Positions 43,981 to 57,529 of a DNA stretch of 64,000 bases are shown piece by piece (the first letter of the stretch is position 1; every line of letters starts with the position of its first letter). The position numbers and the translations under genes are program-made. The notes under the pieces are model-generated. The model worked only from the letters and a program-made list of their open reading frames with translations, made no database searches and had not been told where the DNA came from. The stretch is from assembly GCA_003254925.1 (NCBI GenBank), contig QANZ01019796.1, positions 62,001 to 126,000 of the forward strand, read 5' to 3'. This DNA is from Chamaecrista fasciculata. Lineage: Eukaryota > Streptophyta > Magnoliopsida > Fabales > Fabaceae.

Positions 43981-46024
43981 TGTTGGAGATTGTGCCCTAG
44001 GGCCAATCATTTTATAAATATGTTGTGAACATATTAATTAATTTATGGAGATAAATTAATGGTTATCATATTATTAGCATGTTTACTATGATAACAGTCC
44101 GTGATTAATTATGAGATAATTAATCTAAACTGTCCCTGGTCGCTCATTCAAGTGGGAACTTGAAATGAACTAAGACCAGCATGACCTCGGTGCATAGAGA
44201 TGCATGCACTAGATGCTGGTACGAGAGTCATGGTGCAATTACGTAAGGGGTTACGAGTTGCTGGACTGACCCGGAGAGTCCTGCATGGGTTTAGTCATCA
44301 GCTTGCCTCTCCTGTACGCCTGTCACAACGCCTTAGACCTGAGGTCATCATTATTCCGGCGTTGCAGTTGTCAGACTTTGGCTTAGTCTAACGTTGCCCG
44401 TAGCAAGGTAGCCATAAGGGCTAAGTACGGGTTTGGTTGATTGCCGTGCTGAGGAATGTGGATTGGCCAAGATGGGATTTTGTCCCTCGTTACATGAGAG
44501 ATATCTAACTGGCGCCCTCGATGAGTCTGTCCAAGGAAATGCGTGGCCACGCTGGTAAATGGGACTTACTCAGGGAATCGAGAAAGTTGAGGTTTGGATT
44601 ATGGATGACTTTCCTGTGCCTAGTCCATGACCAAGATATCGTGTGACAATGGGGTCTTTGACAAGGTGGTACTAAGGTTAAGTCGGTTTTGGTAAAAACG
44701 ATAACTCACGTGTTTTGGGTAGTCGTGATGGCTTGCTAGAGTCCGCTCACGACTTGTAAGTCATAGAGATGGCTTGCTGCCAACTTCACGTGGGGCCTGC
44801 TGGGTCACACACGAGTAGGATTAGGACACCGCTTGAAGGGACACGAATTAGGGTTAATTCGTGGGCCACTTTGGTGACACGATTTAAGACAGTAAAAATG
44901 TCTGGGACATTAGGTCTTGTCTTAATTAATCTACAGTTGTGTAGTATTTAAATTTGTGGGACAAATTTAAATATAATATTTGTTAAATAGTTAATGGAGA
45001 TTAATTATTTACAATTTAAATATTAAGGAAAAATAATTCAGATAAGATTCCTAAAAGTTAGGAAATTATTGAATTATAAAATTCCTTAATATTGTTGATG
45101 AGGGTGGCGCCTCATAGGGCCTTTTATTAATAAAAATGTTTTATTAATTTAAAGTCATGAATTTGAATTCAAAAGATTTGATAGAGATATCAAAAGATTT
45201 GAATTCAAAAGATTTGAAGAGATCTCAAATCAGGATCTTTGGAGAATCATGACTTCCTAAGAGTTATGAAGGTTTTTGATTTATAAAATTCCAAAGGAAA
45301 TTGGAGCAATATGGCGCCATGCTTAGTGAATCTTAGAGGGAGATTTGATCTCTCATTTGATTCTCTAAGATTACGATTTGAATTTAAATTTAATATTATG
45401 GTAATATTATAATTTGAAATTCAAGTCATGAAGCCATATTATTATGATTTTGGAATTATAATAATGCTCTAAAAATAATTATAAAACCTAAGGTGCTAGG
45501 CGCCTAGGTCATGTGCTAGCTCATTTGTGATTTTGTCTTCCTCCTTGTAGAGAGAGAGAGAAAAATCGCCACCTCCATAGCTAGAGAGAGAAAATTCGAT
45601 TTTCCTAAAGAGTTAGTGAAAATTCGAATTGTTCTACCTTTAGGGTTTTGTGAGAAGAAAAACAAAAGGAGTTTTGTTGTTGTCTTCTCCCTTTTTGCGC
45701 CACCATCAAACTTGGTTCAAGAAAGAGTTCTTGAATCAAAACTCTGTAGATTCAGTTCCCGGTTCCTTTGGAGAAAGGAGCAGAAGGCTAGCACCTTGGT
45801 GTTCGGTAAACTGTTCGTGTGGATCACCAGTGGAGGAAGGACGCTGATAGTGGACTTCTCGAACTCGCCTAAGTACAACCAAGCCGATTGAAACTTTGAG
45901 GTATAACACTTTTCGTATCTGGTTTTAAATTCAGCTAGCGGATCTCCGGGTGGGAAATCTTGGGCAGCGCTTTTAATGTTTTGCTTTGCTTCCGCTGCGT
46001 GTTTTGCTCCGGGATTTCCCAACA
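43981..46024. repeat. Solo LTR (2044 bp) with 5-bp target duplication TTATC
   Basis: It starts TGTTGGAGATTGTGCCC and ends GGGATTTCCCAACA, so TGTTGG/CCAACA form a perfect terminal inverted repeat. TTATC flanks it at 43976-43980 and 46025-46029. No internal coding domains are present. The small ORFs inside (for example 44200-44391, 45616-45891) show no family. The length suggests a large Copia family, but this is not proven. Confidence 0.88.
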
Positions 46025-46252
46025 TTATCTTCACAGAGGAAATGAAAATGTTAATCATAAAATCAATGAATATTGGAATACTTACAATTAAAAAAAGTTT
46101 AATATCACTATTACTTTTTTTCTAAATAACTATAAGATTGAAAGTATAATTTATTGCTAACTCATTGCAGTCTATAATTGTTATAGCTGAAAGTAGCATA
46201 TCAGTGAATTTTGTTGTACAATAAAGTTACCTTATCTTTAGTTGACCATTAC

Positions 46253-47829
46253 CTAACAAATATTTTGAAAAACTTCTTTGTAGACTATATTATTAGTGAC
46301 ACTTAGTGGCAAGTTATCTTTGTCATGAATAAGGATTTTTAGACCACTTTTACTTTTCACTCTTGAGATTGCAACATATAGTTGCCCATGAGTGAAAATT
46401 GATTTGGGAAGATACAGGCCAATATTTTCCAGTGATTGGCCTTGACTTTTGTTAATGGTCATGGTATATGAAATAGTGAAGTTATTGTTATTCATCACAG
46501 TTGCTCCAATCACATGGGAGCCTAACTGTGTTACTATTAACCGCGTTCCATTACATAGACCCGCAGATTGATCAATATTTCTTAGAAGCATAACTGGAAT
46601 GCCAATCTTTAGGGTCAATTGGTGGTTTGGAAGTCCAGAACATTTGATACTATTAAGAAATTCAGAAGTGTATAAAGAATTTTGCTGATTGTCACAATCA
46701 GTTGCTTTGCAAACTGAATCAAAACTTAGATAGGTTGTCTGAGGCCCAGGAATTTGAGATAGAATGAAGTTGTTGATTTTTTCTATAGCTTCTAATGTCA
46801 GAGCCAGAATTGCTCTATCTTTTAGAAATTGAGGATCATTATAACTCTGCTACAAGTTAGGATATGTGTTTGTCACAATAACATTCAAAGGATTAGTGTA
46901 ATTTGTTACTTATAAATCATCTAGAATTACAATTTCAACCTCTCCATCATTTAGTTCATTTAATTTTCCATCACCAACATTAAGGATCCATTCAGCAAAC
47001 TTTTTTAAATCATCAACACTTTGAGATGTATTCATAGACTTCAATCTCATATTCTTTGATAAAGTCAACACTTGACAAAAATCCCATATGTAAGAGGAAT
47101 TCAAAGAATGATGGACAATATTAGATCTTGAGCCTTTGGGAATTACGGGAAGGATTTGCCTAATATCCCCACCAAAGACAATGATTTTCCCTCCAAATGG
47201 TAGGTGTTCGTTGTTTGGGTTATCTACACGGAGCAGATCACGAAAAGTTCTATCAATAGCTTCAAAACATTGCTTTTTGACCATTGGAGCTTCATCCCAT
47301 ATGACTAATGTGGTTCTACGTATTAATTCACTTAAGGGAGATCCTTGTTTAATATTGCACATTGCTTCATCGGTTACTTGCAAAGGAATGTTGAATTGTG
47401 AGTGAGTAGTTCTTCCACCTGGAAGCAGCAGTGATGCAATACCGCTTAATGCCACATTCAATACAATCTCTCCACGTGCTCTGATAGTTGCTGATAAAGC
47501 CTTCCAAACATATGTCTTGCCTGTTCCTCCATATCGATTTAGGAAGAAAACCTTGGAGACATTGTGATTGATCGATTCCATTTGTTTTTCAAATGCGCAC
47601 CTCTACTCGTCTGTCATCTTCTCGAGTAAGTCTTCAGACTCCAATTTCAATGCTGACTTATCATAGTTAAGTTGGTCCATTATTAGCCTATTTTGAGGTT
47701 CATATGCACAACTTTCTTGTGGGAGAGGCATTAGAGGATAATATTTTAAGCTTTTGCCATTGCTCGAGAGTAGCTTCTCAATTTCCAATAAGGCAAAATT
47801 ATTTTTGTCATCATCGGTGAGATGTATTT
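46253..47829 (-). pseudogene. Helitron Pif1-type helicase exon
   Basis: It starts after acceptor TTATACAG at 47830. It reads EIHLTDDDKNN, EIEKLLSSNGKSLKYYP and NRLIMDQLNYD, then an in-frame stop at 47600-47602 and the helicase core: Walker A GGTGKTY (preceded by Arg where Gly is usual), Walker B LVIWDEAPM, GDIRQILPV, and near the C-terminus TINKSQGQSLENIGLYLPK with AISRVKS. Another stop lies near 46850. The stop at 46253-46255 is the likely natural end. The helicase unwinds DNA during rolling-circle transposition. Confidence 0.85.
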
Positions 47830-48239
47830 CTGTATAAAGAAAGTAAATAGACAGTAGAAGAATTAGTGAGTACTCACACCAATTTAGTTAAGTAAACAAA
47901 ATTGTGCCTTCATAATAAATCTCACGAAAACAAATCTGCATAATATATATCATAATAAGTCTTAATAATAAAAAACACAATAATAAGATAGAGTAGAGCA
48001 AGGAAGTTAAAAAGAAAGACGAGACCAATTTTAAAAACAAATCTGCATAATATATATCATAATAAATCTCTCACACCATATGTGGTCTGATGTTCAGTTA
48101 AAAAGAATGTGACCAATTTCAAAAAGGTGAACAGTTTCCAATGATTTGTAAAATAGAACAGTCAGGAAGCACCTGTAAAGGAACCTTCCTCAGCTAAAAC
48201 CAAGATGAAAAAATCAGGTGAGCTGCTGAAATTTTAGCA

Positions 48240-48600
48240 GAGGCATGAACAATCTAACAGTGGTTAATTTCAGCAAAGGATTCAAAAGAGAAGAACAAAA
48301 ATATAACTTTCAGCAGAGGCATGAACAATCAAACAGTAAATTTCAGCATGAGGAAGGAAAACTACACATTTCAACGTTAAATAGTACAAACCTTGAGTGT
48401 AAATTTCAGCTAAGGAATCAAAAATTAAACACTGAAATTGGATTTAGACTATATTTGAAAAGTGACCAAATTAGCAAAATATAACTTTCAGCAGAGGCAT
48501 CAACAATCTAATAGTAAATTTCAGCTAAGGCATCCGAAATTAAACACTGAATTGGATTTAGACTATATTTGAAAAGTGACCAAATTAGCAAAATTTCATA
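48240..48600. repeat. Local tandem repeats in a Helitron intron
   Basis: GCAGAGGCATSAACAATC recurs near 48238, 48312 and 48491. A block of about 50 bp with ATTGGATTTAGACTATATTT and GTGACCAAATTAGCAAAAT is repeated at 48424-48480 and 48541-48594, a period of about 117 bp. The unit is recently duplicated and non-coding. Confidence 0.75.
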
Positions 48601-49237
48601 TTATTTAACGGTTTTGCATTTCCTAATCAGTGAGATACCCAATTAGTGAAAATAAATATGTTCCTTCATTGAACTTAACTGCATAATATATATCATAGTT
48701 AAACAGATATCCTCACGTCATAGTTAAATTCATGTTCAGGATACTGATAAAAGGTTTCTTGGACATTGATAAGCAATACAAATGTTATTTTGCTATCAGA
48801 AGTAACAATGTCACACAGATATCCAATCCCCAAGATTTATGATAAGATTGCAATAAAAAAGAAAAATTACACCATTTATTTTGGCAACTGATTCCTTGCT
48901 GCACCCCTCATTCTTTTGGCAATTAATAAAACATAAAGACGAAATTGGATGTGACTCCAAATGTAAAAGGCCAAAAAAATGACAACTATTTATCCTCATG
49001 CCATAGTTAAACCAAAATTCATAGTTAAAATAATAATTTATTTGTACAGTTGTACTAATTTTCAGAATTACTATAGTTAATGCTCAAGCATGACTACTAA
49101 ATCATAAACTAAGTTCAGAAATGTTTCTTGTAGAGTAGCAATAAAAGACAAAGTTTTCACCATATAGTGATAGAAGTTGTACTAAAAATTATGCAAGACT
49201 GGCACAGAATGAAGTGATAGGTAAATAGTGAGGTTAC

Positions 49238-50322
49238 CATGGAGTTGAAGTCGATTGTGGCATTGGTTGCTTGAATAAACTCTTTATCGTCGTCGATTAA
49301 TCCCAATGCACAACAAGCTTCTTTGTATGTTGAATATGTGACTCCATTAATCTTTCTTATGTCTTCATAACATGTAGGTCCTTTCACATTATGAAGCAAT
49401 ATTCTAAGGTAAAAAGCTTCTCTGGAGTTTGGTGGCACATTGTGTAATCTACCTAAGGAAAATCCTTGTTTTCTTCTTTCCCATTTGTGCAGCTGAGCCT
49501 TCCAAACAAAGGAAGAAGGGAAATCAGCATATGTAAGGTCTTTGGCCTCAGGAAATTCAACATTTGCTTTCATCCATGCTGTGAACATTGTGTCTTTGAC
49601 TTGATGTTTATTAATAACTGTATCAAGACTCTCTCCATCCTCATATGCAACTACTTGTTGATTTGGAAGGTGAAAACTTAACCATTCAACTGAAGGTTTC
49701 CGGTAATGAATATCAAATGCATAAATCCTCCAAACTGCTTCACATGCAGAAATGTATCTACAATCACAGTAAGATTTAATTTCGTCTATGACCTTTGAAG
49801 CGTTAGAATTGTGATTAGAACTATACAAAGCAAGACTGACCCTGTCATTGCCCTTATTGACATACTTAAATAAGTACTTGATGGACCTTGACTGATTGCA
49901 CCATTCGACATTGATGTGAGCTTGGTATTTCATCAACAGATATGGATTGTAAGGTACGACATATCTGTTATCTAATTTGACACCATTCTTAAAGATAGTA
50001 ACACTATTGTCACGTCTTCTATATATTGGGAAACCCTCTTCATCAACCTTGGTTCTTTCCACAAATTTTTTAGGAAAATGTTTGCTACATTTCCCATAAA
50101 CCATGCATGGTGACCACCGATTTGCAAAGCCGCACGGTCCATGGATCATGAAGTTTTCCACATTCTTGTGCAATGTCGGATTTAATTCTTTGTTAGGTAT
50201 TTCGGCACATATAATTCGATCGATGTCTTCTGCAGTTGGAAATTTATCCTCTAGATATACGAATAGAAGAATGTGGGCATGTGGTAGTCCTCTTTTTTGA
50301 AATTCAACAGTATAGAACACTG
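49238..50322 (-). pseudogene. Helitron Rep (HUH endonuclease) exon
   Basis: The acceptor TTTTACAG lies just before 50322 and the donor GTAACC follows 49238. The exon opens FYTVEFQKRGLPHAHIL, containing the HUH metal-binding histidines (about 50281-50273). Downstream is the two-tyrosine catalytic region KYLFKYVNKGNDR (about 49870-49830). Between them, NRWSPCMVYGKCSKHFPKKF is a conserved Helitron phrase. No internal stop is seen across this exon, so the endonuclease core is the best-preserved part. Confidence 0.88.
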
Positions 50323-51177
50323 TAAAACAAAAAAGATAAATTTTAGTTTCAGCAGAAAGAAGTCTAAATGATAATGCTAATTAACTAATACAGGTAACTT
50401 AAACAGCGGAGTGATTAAGGACTATAAATTTTATTTGTCAAGGGAGAAATCATCTTGCATTGCAATTTATTTGCCATCAAAGGCATGCCAGTTCGAGTAA
50501 TTCTTATGAACTCATTATCTTGGCTGAAAGCTTAAAATTTAGAAAGGGTTATCATTAGCTCATGACTCTGGATAATATATTATATCAAAAAAGACATTAG
50601 TGCAGAAGAACAGTAAATAATCTACAAAATGACCATCTATGCAACTCTGTGTATGTAGAAGAGAGGATGCCTTTGCTTAAAAGACTACCAAATATGATGT
50701 GATAAGATAACATATTATTTCAACTAAATTTTAATGCTGATTTTAATTCTTTTTGATTTTAATTCAACTGAAGTTACATTCTTTGTTGATTTTAATTCTT
50801 TCATTTTGGTTTTTATCCCTCTGTTGAATTTCAATGCAGCTATATTTCCACTGTCAGTTTTTTGGACAATATTCATATGCCAATTTTCAATTTAGAGCTG
50901 CTGAAATCAAGTTGCTTCACACTCATTCAGTCAAAAATAAATTAACCCCACACTACCTAATGCTTCATGCATGTCTCTACTGCCAGTTATCTCATGTCAT
51001 AGTTAAAACTATTTGGTTCATTAAGAATTAATTGGTACTGCCAGGTCTTCAACAAAGAATGGTGGATTTTTCATTTTATACAATAAAGTTATCTCATGTC
51101 ATAATGAAACCAAAAATCTGCAGTAAATAATTCCTCCACTATTTAAAGAGTTTTTATCAAATTTGCAAAATTGATAC

Positions 51178-52792
51178 TGTTAGTCAGGATGCACAAGGAA
51201 AATATACCAAGAGGGGGGGTGAATTAGTATTTAAAACTTTTTCTAAGTTAAAACTGAGTTTTAACAAAATCCCTTAAAACAGGTTCTCAAAACAATCCCT
51301 CTAATATAAATTTCTCAAAATAATTCCTTCAAACAGTTTCTTTCAGAACAAGGTTCCTTAGCAATAACAGATTAACTTAAGAACAGAGATTCTCAGATAA
51401 AATAGCTACTTAAACAGATCAGCTATTCAAACAGATTGCTAATGAAAGAAAACAATTCCTTAACTCACAAACGATAGTTGCAGAATATAAAGGAGAAAGG
51501 ATAAGGAATAATGACACAGTAGATTTATACTGGTTCAGAATAAGATATTAGTCCTCAACAAATGATTTTTTCTTAAGCCTACGTCCAGTCCCCAAACACA
51601 AAGTAAGGGATTTTATATTATTGCTGGGCAAACTAACCAAATTACAATTGGCACTCAACCACTCACGGATCACCACTGGGGTTTCACACTTTTACAGTTT
51701 CCCAAACCACAAGTCCTCACGGGTAACAACAAGGTTCCTCACAACAACTCCTCTCACAGTGCAACCACTCATGGATAACCACTTAGGGCTTCACAACAAC
51801 CGAGGGTAGGTAACCTATTACCACTAGGAGGTATACAAACGAATCAGACAGTTTCAAGAAGTATATAGAAGGGGTTTTCTCACAAAGAGATAGGTTCCCT
51901 CAAAAGTGAAATGTCGCTAAGACTAAATTCCACAAAGTGTTCTCACACAGAGATAGCACTAAGCAGCTTCCAATGATATTCTTTTCAGCGAAATTAGTAG
52001 GTTGAACTTTTGAATTCTTCAGCTTATATAGTAGAGCAGCTCAACAGCTTCTTAAGGAATGTTTTCCATACTTGAATACTCCAACGGCTAGGAGCAGTAG
52101 GATCTTCATGAAATTCGATTTGTCTTAACTTTCTTCAAAGTCTTAACGGCATTCCATGGTTGCTCATCAGGTAATTATGAATTGTAGTCGATGAGCATCA
52201 ATCAGCAGAGTCAAAATATCAAAGTTTAAAAACTTTCCTTGTGAGAGTTCCTTGACCTGCAAATTAGCAGCAATCAGTCTAATTCTTTCCTAATATAGAT
52301 TTAGTAGCTATTAAAAGCTTCAACGGTCAGCTCATAAGTTTCTCAATGTTCATAGCACGAAGTTAATGACATAGAGAAAGATCAACGCTTATATAAATTA
52401 AGAATATAAAGGTCAGCGCATAGAATAGAAACTTTCCTAAACAGTTCCTTTAATCATAACGGTAATTAAGGAATAGGAATAACTCTGAGATTTCGTTCCT
52501 TTTTTAGATGGATTAACATATAATCATCAGATTCCTCATTTAATGATATTCTAATCTTGACTTAACATGGTCTTTTACTTAATCTTTATTATTTAAAAAA
52601 AAAATTTCGAGACTAATCAATATTTTAATTATTTATTAACGAGAATTTTTGGCAATTATCAAAACACAAAATGTGAATTAATTTAATTACAACAATATAA
52701 AAAATTAATTAATATAATGTCAGTTTAATGAATATTTTATGATTTAGCGCTTAATTAAATTAATATAAATATATACAAAATTTATCCCAACA
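51178..52792. repeat. Solo LTR (1615 bp) inside the Helitron intron, target duplication GATAC
   Basis: It starts TGTTAGTCAGGATGC and ends TTTATCCCAACA. GATAC flanks it at 51173-51177 and 52793-52797. Near its left end is AGAGGGGGGGTGAATTAGTA, a phrase common in plant LTRs. No coding domains. Removing it shortens the Helitron intron from about 2.5 kb to about 0.9 kb. Confidence 0.88.
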
Positions 52793-52862
52793 GATACATC
52801 AATTCAGTGAAATTTGTTCCAAATAGATTTTATATAACCACAGTAAAGTAATAGTTTATTAC

Positions 52863-54747
52863 CTGCTCAAGAACGACCAAATAAGCCATTCTTCAAGTAT
52901 TTCATTAAGTGTCCCAACTTGATCTTGAACACTCTTGAGAGAATATCTGGTCTATCCTCAGGTCGGAGCCCTCTTGTCTGCACAAATCGTTGAATTTCAG
53001 GCCAATTTGGGTTGCATGTGAAGGTAATAAACAGGTCTAGTCATCCATCCCACTTGCAGATTGTCATTGCATCTAAGAAATTTTGCCTTGTGTATCTACT
53101 TCCTCCAGTGAAGCTTGATGGAAGGATGGTCTGTTTCCCAAGCGAGGATGCAGTTCTATCACCATGGAGGAGTGCATCAGTTAAGCAACTATAAAGTTCA
53201 CATCTAAGTTGCTTTTGATTTAGTCAGATGAACAAAAGACGTTGTGCTTCGATCATTGTATATCCATCCACCATAAACTATTGCAGCAATCGTGTACAAT
53301 ACATTAAAATTCCATAATCACTGTCGCACTCTTGAAGTATATATTCGAAGAATTCTCGCAACGTAACTCTTGTTCTTTTGGACGAATCACCTTGATGTGG
53401 GATGTCTTCTCTATATCCATCTTCACCATATATGAATATGAGTGGGTATTACATTGGAAGGTATGATGGGTGTAACACTGAAATACGCTGCAACTTCCCA
53501 TCTTGTATTTGGACAATGATATCTCGACCCCCAGTTGTCATGTCAATGTCACCCACAACTAAAGCAGCCACTTCAGATGTTGTAGGAAGATTATAATTCC
53601 TCCCATCATAAGTCCTTTTCTGAATGAGTCGAAGTTTCAATTGTTCATGGTTGCCTTCTTTCAATAGTTGACTTGTCATTCAGAATGCTTTGGCAAACAG
53701 ATTCAGTTGATCAAGCATGCTTTTCAACTGTGTGACGATCTCCCTGTCTAAGTGTCCATTTTCTTCTGAGGATGAACCGTAGAAGTTAGGAATAATTATA
53801 TTTTGGTTCAATTGGACAATATTTGAATAAAAAAACCAAATTAAATAGTTAAAAAGATATTAGTAAATACCTAACAGCTGAAAGTCGATTGTGTATTTCA
53901 TTTTCAGTGTCATATATGTATAATTGAACAAACTTTGGAGGTTGACCTTCAACTAGAAGCAAGCTACCTAAAAGGTGGTAGTTTTCACCATGAAGTCTGA
54001 ATGAATAAGGGCCTCGTGTATCAGTGACAGTCCTATCCACTTTGCCACCCATAGATGTGAATGAAAACATAGTATTGTAGGCTCTGATGTTTTCCAGAAA
54101 GTGTTTTCTCTTTAGATTTGTGGAGTCAAAAACTAACTGCTTAAGAAAGGGAGGTGGTTCTTTTGAGTGAGGAAGTTTTGTTTTTCCACATCCACAACAT
54201 AGATAGAACTTAGGTGATGATGTATTCCTCTGGTTTCTAATTCATTCATCAGCCTACAGTTTTGCTCCAAAAAATGGGCATACACAGTTTGGATCTCCAA
54301 TATCATGATACTCTACAACAATAAGAGAGACGTCGCAAATTAAGGGCTGAAATCTGATAAATTAAATACAACTTGAAGAGAGGATGGAAATGTTTTTACC
54401 TACGATAGGGTATATTTCGAAGAACCAACTGTTCTATTGAGAGGAAGTGGTGAATAATACTCATGACCAATAGATGAATTAGAAGTAGGATGGAGAATAG
54501 GAGGACTACAATCTTTTGAAGAGGAAGAGGAATACATTAGTGAACACCAATTTTCATGATGTTAGAGATAAACAGTTCAAATAATTAAAGCATAAGAAAC
54601 ACTTTAGAATGTATACAAAATAGTACTTTTGACTCTATGAGCTCGTTTCTGCAATTGGATGATTCTCCTTCTCTGTCTTGCTTCTTTTTGAAGGAGTAGT
54701 CTTGTTGTTAACGTGTCATGATGCATGAGTTCATCTTGATCTTTCAT
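52863..54747 (-). pseudogene. Helitron N-terminal region (Helitron-like N domain)
   Basis: ATG at 54745-54747 opens MKDQDELMHHDTLTTRLLLQ. Further down the minus strand come NPKFYLCCGCGK-like zinc residues (rest interrupted by stops), LENIRAYNTMFSFTSMGGKV (about 54110), YSFRLHGENYHLLGSLL, PKFVQLYIYDTENE, DGRNYNLPTTSEVAALVVGD, and FFEYILQECDSDYG. It ends at donor GTAATA after 52863. Several stops and probable frame changes (for example near 53850 and 53280) break it. The order matches intact plant Helitron proteins. Confidence 0.8.
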
Positions 54748-54749
54748 GA

Positions 54750-57317
54750 CTTGCGACGGTGATGACAAATTATGAAATTAAATCCAAAGACTACCTCCTA
54801 ACCTAAACACTAATTGATGGTGTAAGCATCACACCAACACTGATAGTTTCTTATGATCCTGTGAAACTATTAAGATGTTTATTGCATCTAAAGGAAGTTA
54901 TGTGCCTTAACCTGGAAACCTAGTTGGTATGATGTGACAGACACATCATCTATTCTATATGAACAAATCAACATCTAAAGGAAGCGAACTTCTGAGATAA
55001 TCCATAGCAAGTAAAGCAACCAACAAATCAACCCATACACTCATAATCTATCCTACATCACTTATATTAGCAAATAAATAAACCAACAAATCAGTCCATA
55101 CACTCATCATATAGATCCCAAACCTATTAAAATAACTACAATTAAGCAACAATTACAATTACAATCTATCAACGGTTACATACCTAACTTGTACAAGTAA
55201 GTGTGAAGCAAGTTGATTTCAGCAGCTCTAAACGTAGGAGACACCTGACAATATGAGATTTTTAAGCAATATAGGCCGAAACAAACAAAAGCAGCACAGT
55301 TTAATTTTAATCAACTAAAGAACTCCACAGTGCAACCAAAGGAAAGGAAGTAAGCAGCACACTTTAAATGTAATCAACTAAACAACTCAACAGTGCAACT
55401 AAAGTTAAGAAAGCAACATATCAGTCCATACTCTCAAACAAATAGAACCCAAAACAATTAAAAGCACTACAATCAAGCAACAATTACAATTACAATTACA
55501 ATTACAATCAATGAAGAGTTACATAAATAACTTGTACGTGTAAGTGAGAAGAAACTTGATTTCAGCAGCTCCAAACGTAGGAGAAGACAGAAAATATGAG
55601 AATTTTAATCAATACCTACGAAAACAAACAAAAGGAGCAAACTTTAGTTTTAATCAACTAACCAACTGAAGATTAAAACCTTATTTGGTCATACCATACA
55701 GTCCAAAGAACAAATACAAACAAAAAAAATATCTACTTCATACGTTTGAAGCAAAATGATGCAGAAAGCTTCCCTCTTTTCAAGGGTATGCCAACAAAAT
55801 CACTAAATCTCAAGTGAAGACGAAACCAACTGACCCCCAAAAACCCAAAAATATCTTCGTCGAAGGAACCACAAACCCAAAAAAACTTACTTTAAGCCAT
55901 TAAACGAAAATGTGCAACATAATTGCTCTCATTTCCAGCGTTTGACAACGAAATGCCAAGAAAAATACCCAAATCGGGGACAACGTGATTAATAAGCTTG
56001 AGGCCAATACGACACAAGTACGAAAAACAAAATAAATGGCTGACACGCTTACCGGAAATGACGGTCGGAAATGCGACAAAAATGCAAGTAACGACGATGA
56101 CGGATGAAATCGGAGACTAAAGTAACCCGGAGAAATCGAACTGCTTCAGTGAACGAACTCAGTGTATGTAGAAGTGAAAGAGAATGAAAATGTGGATGAT
56201 GAAATTTGGGAGTCAAAAAATGGAAGTTTGAGGAAGTACTTGAGTATGTGAGGAAGATGTAATGTGAGAGTGACACGTATTGCGATTTGACATGATCTAA
56301 ATTGGAGCTGACACGTGGAAAATTTTAAAACGAAGAAAGAGATTGAGGAAGCAAGATTTTCGCGGTCTGGTTTGGAGGGAAGAAAAGCAACGCATAAATA
56401 AGTGGAGTTAAATGATTTAAGTGGATTTAAAATTACAGAGGACGTGTGTCATTTGCAAATTGCGAGTTGGTAAATGGTGAAATTGCAAACTCGCTCCGAT
56501 TGTTTAACACGTACGCAGATTTGGACATTATTTTGTTAAATAGATTGATTGATATCTGATCGACTGTGATGTAAATATTAACCAAAATATAAACCACTTA
56601 CTCTTTGAAAATATCATAATTATGAGAGAAGAGAAGAGTGGAGAGCTCTCATGGTCTAACAAGGAAAAAAAATCTCTTAAGTCTATACAAAAGATGATAG
56701 AGAAGAAACAATCAAAAATATAAAAGGAGAAGAAAAAAGAGAATGACGACAACCCTTAGAACTCAAGTTTGTTTATAAAACAAAAATACTTCTCCAACCA
56801 TCTATTCACTCTTTCTCTGGGCATTTTTTTTCAAGACTGATTGTTCATCTTGGTTTTCTTTTAGATTTATGGTTAGAGGGAGGAATTGTAGTACTTATAA
56901 TTCCTTTCCATTTTCATCTACTTTAGTTATTTTTTTTTATTCACCATGTCAGATCCTCCAAGTTTGGTGGTAGTTTTATTCATATCTATTTTCTATTCTA
57001 CTCTTGTTTTAATACTAGATCGACTCAGATCTGAGCATCTATGTCAAAAAACTTTCGATATACTATCAAATTTATAAAGAAGTCTGACATCTTTATTCGT
57101 GAAGAACAAATACACTACATTTATGATATGTATGAAATATAATGGCAAGCATTTTGTTGGAACACTTTCACCCTAAAAATATCGTCCAAATATGATCAGC
57201 TCTCTGAAAGATTGAAGAAAGTATCTTGTAATAGAGATATGGCGAAACCCCTCCTAAAAGGAAAAGGAGATACATGAACACTTGCAGAAAGCCAGAAACA
57301 AGTACATGGTTGCATCC
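54750..57317. other. Non-coding DNA with a diverged tandem duplication
   Basis: Segments about 55140-55330 and 55490-55670 repeat the same order (ATTACAATTACAAT, GTTACATA, AACTTGTAC, TTGATTTCAGCAGCTC, AAACGTAGGAGA, AACAAACAAAAG), a period of about 355 bp. A (TTACAA)n tract lies at 55487-55510. The Helitron's 5' end may fall in this stretch but was not found. I recognise no gene. Confidence 0.55.
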
Positions 57318-57525
57318 AAGAGAACAAACAAAGATTGTGGGCTCCTGGCCCAACTCTTATTTATTAGGCCACGATGCTTTTCTTTTTTGTTAATTCTGAA
57401 GAAAAAATTCCCATATCACACTTCCACAAACAAAAAGGCCTCAAGCGGTAACATACTTTTCATCGGTATCTAAACAAATTTATTTAAAACAAGCAAGCCA
57501 TCAAATTAAAAGTTGGTCCACACCA
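57318..57525. repeat. Dispersed repeat, copy 2 (partner at 16680)
   Basis: It matches 16680-16885 in the same orientation with indels: GGGCTC, TTATT...GGCCACGATGC, AAAAAGGCCTCAAGCGGTAA, TATCTAAACAAATTTATT and AAGCCATCAAATTAAAAGTT. Confidence 0.55.
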
Positions 57526-57529
57526 GTGT

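Larger units (their letters stand above)
46253..54747 (-). mobile_element. Helitron (RepHel) coding core, decayed
   Basis: A rolling-circle transposon gene on the minus strand with three recognisable coding blocks, each bounded by plausible GT-AG splice sites: N-terminal (about 54747-52863), HUH Rep (50322-49238) and Pif1-type helicase (47829-46253). Scattered stops show it is inactive. The first intron carries a solo LTR (51178-52792). The element's own termini (5' TC; 3' hairpin plus CTRR) were not located, so true element limits are unknown. Confidence 0.85.

Noticed and set aside
44200..44951. Short ORFs within the 2.0-kb solo LTR as genes
   Set aside because: They lie wholly inside an LTR defined by its target duplication and show no domain.
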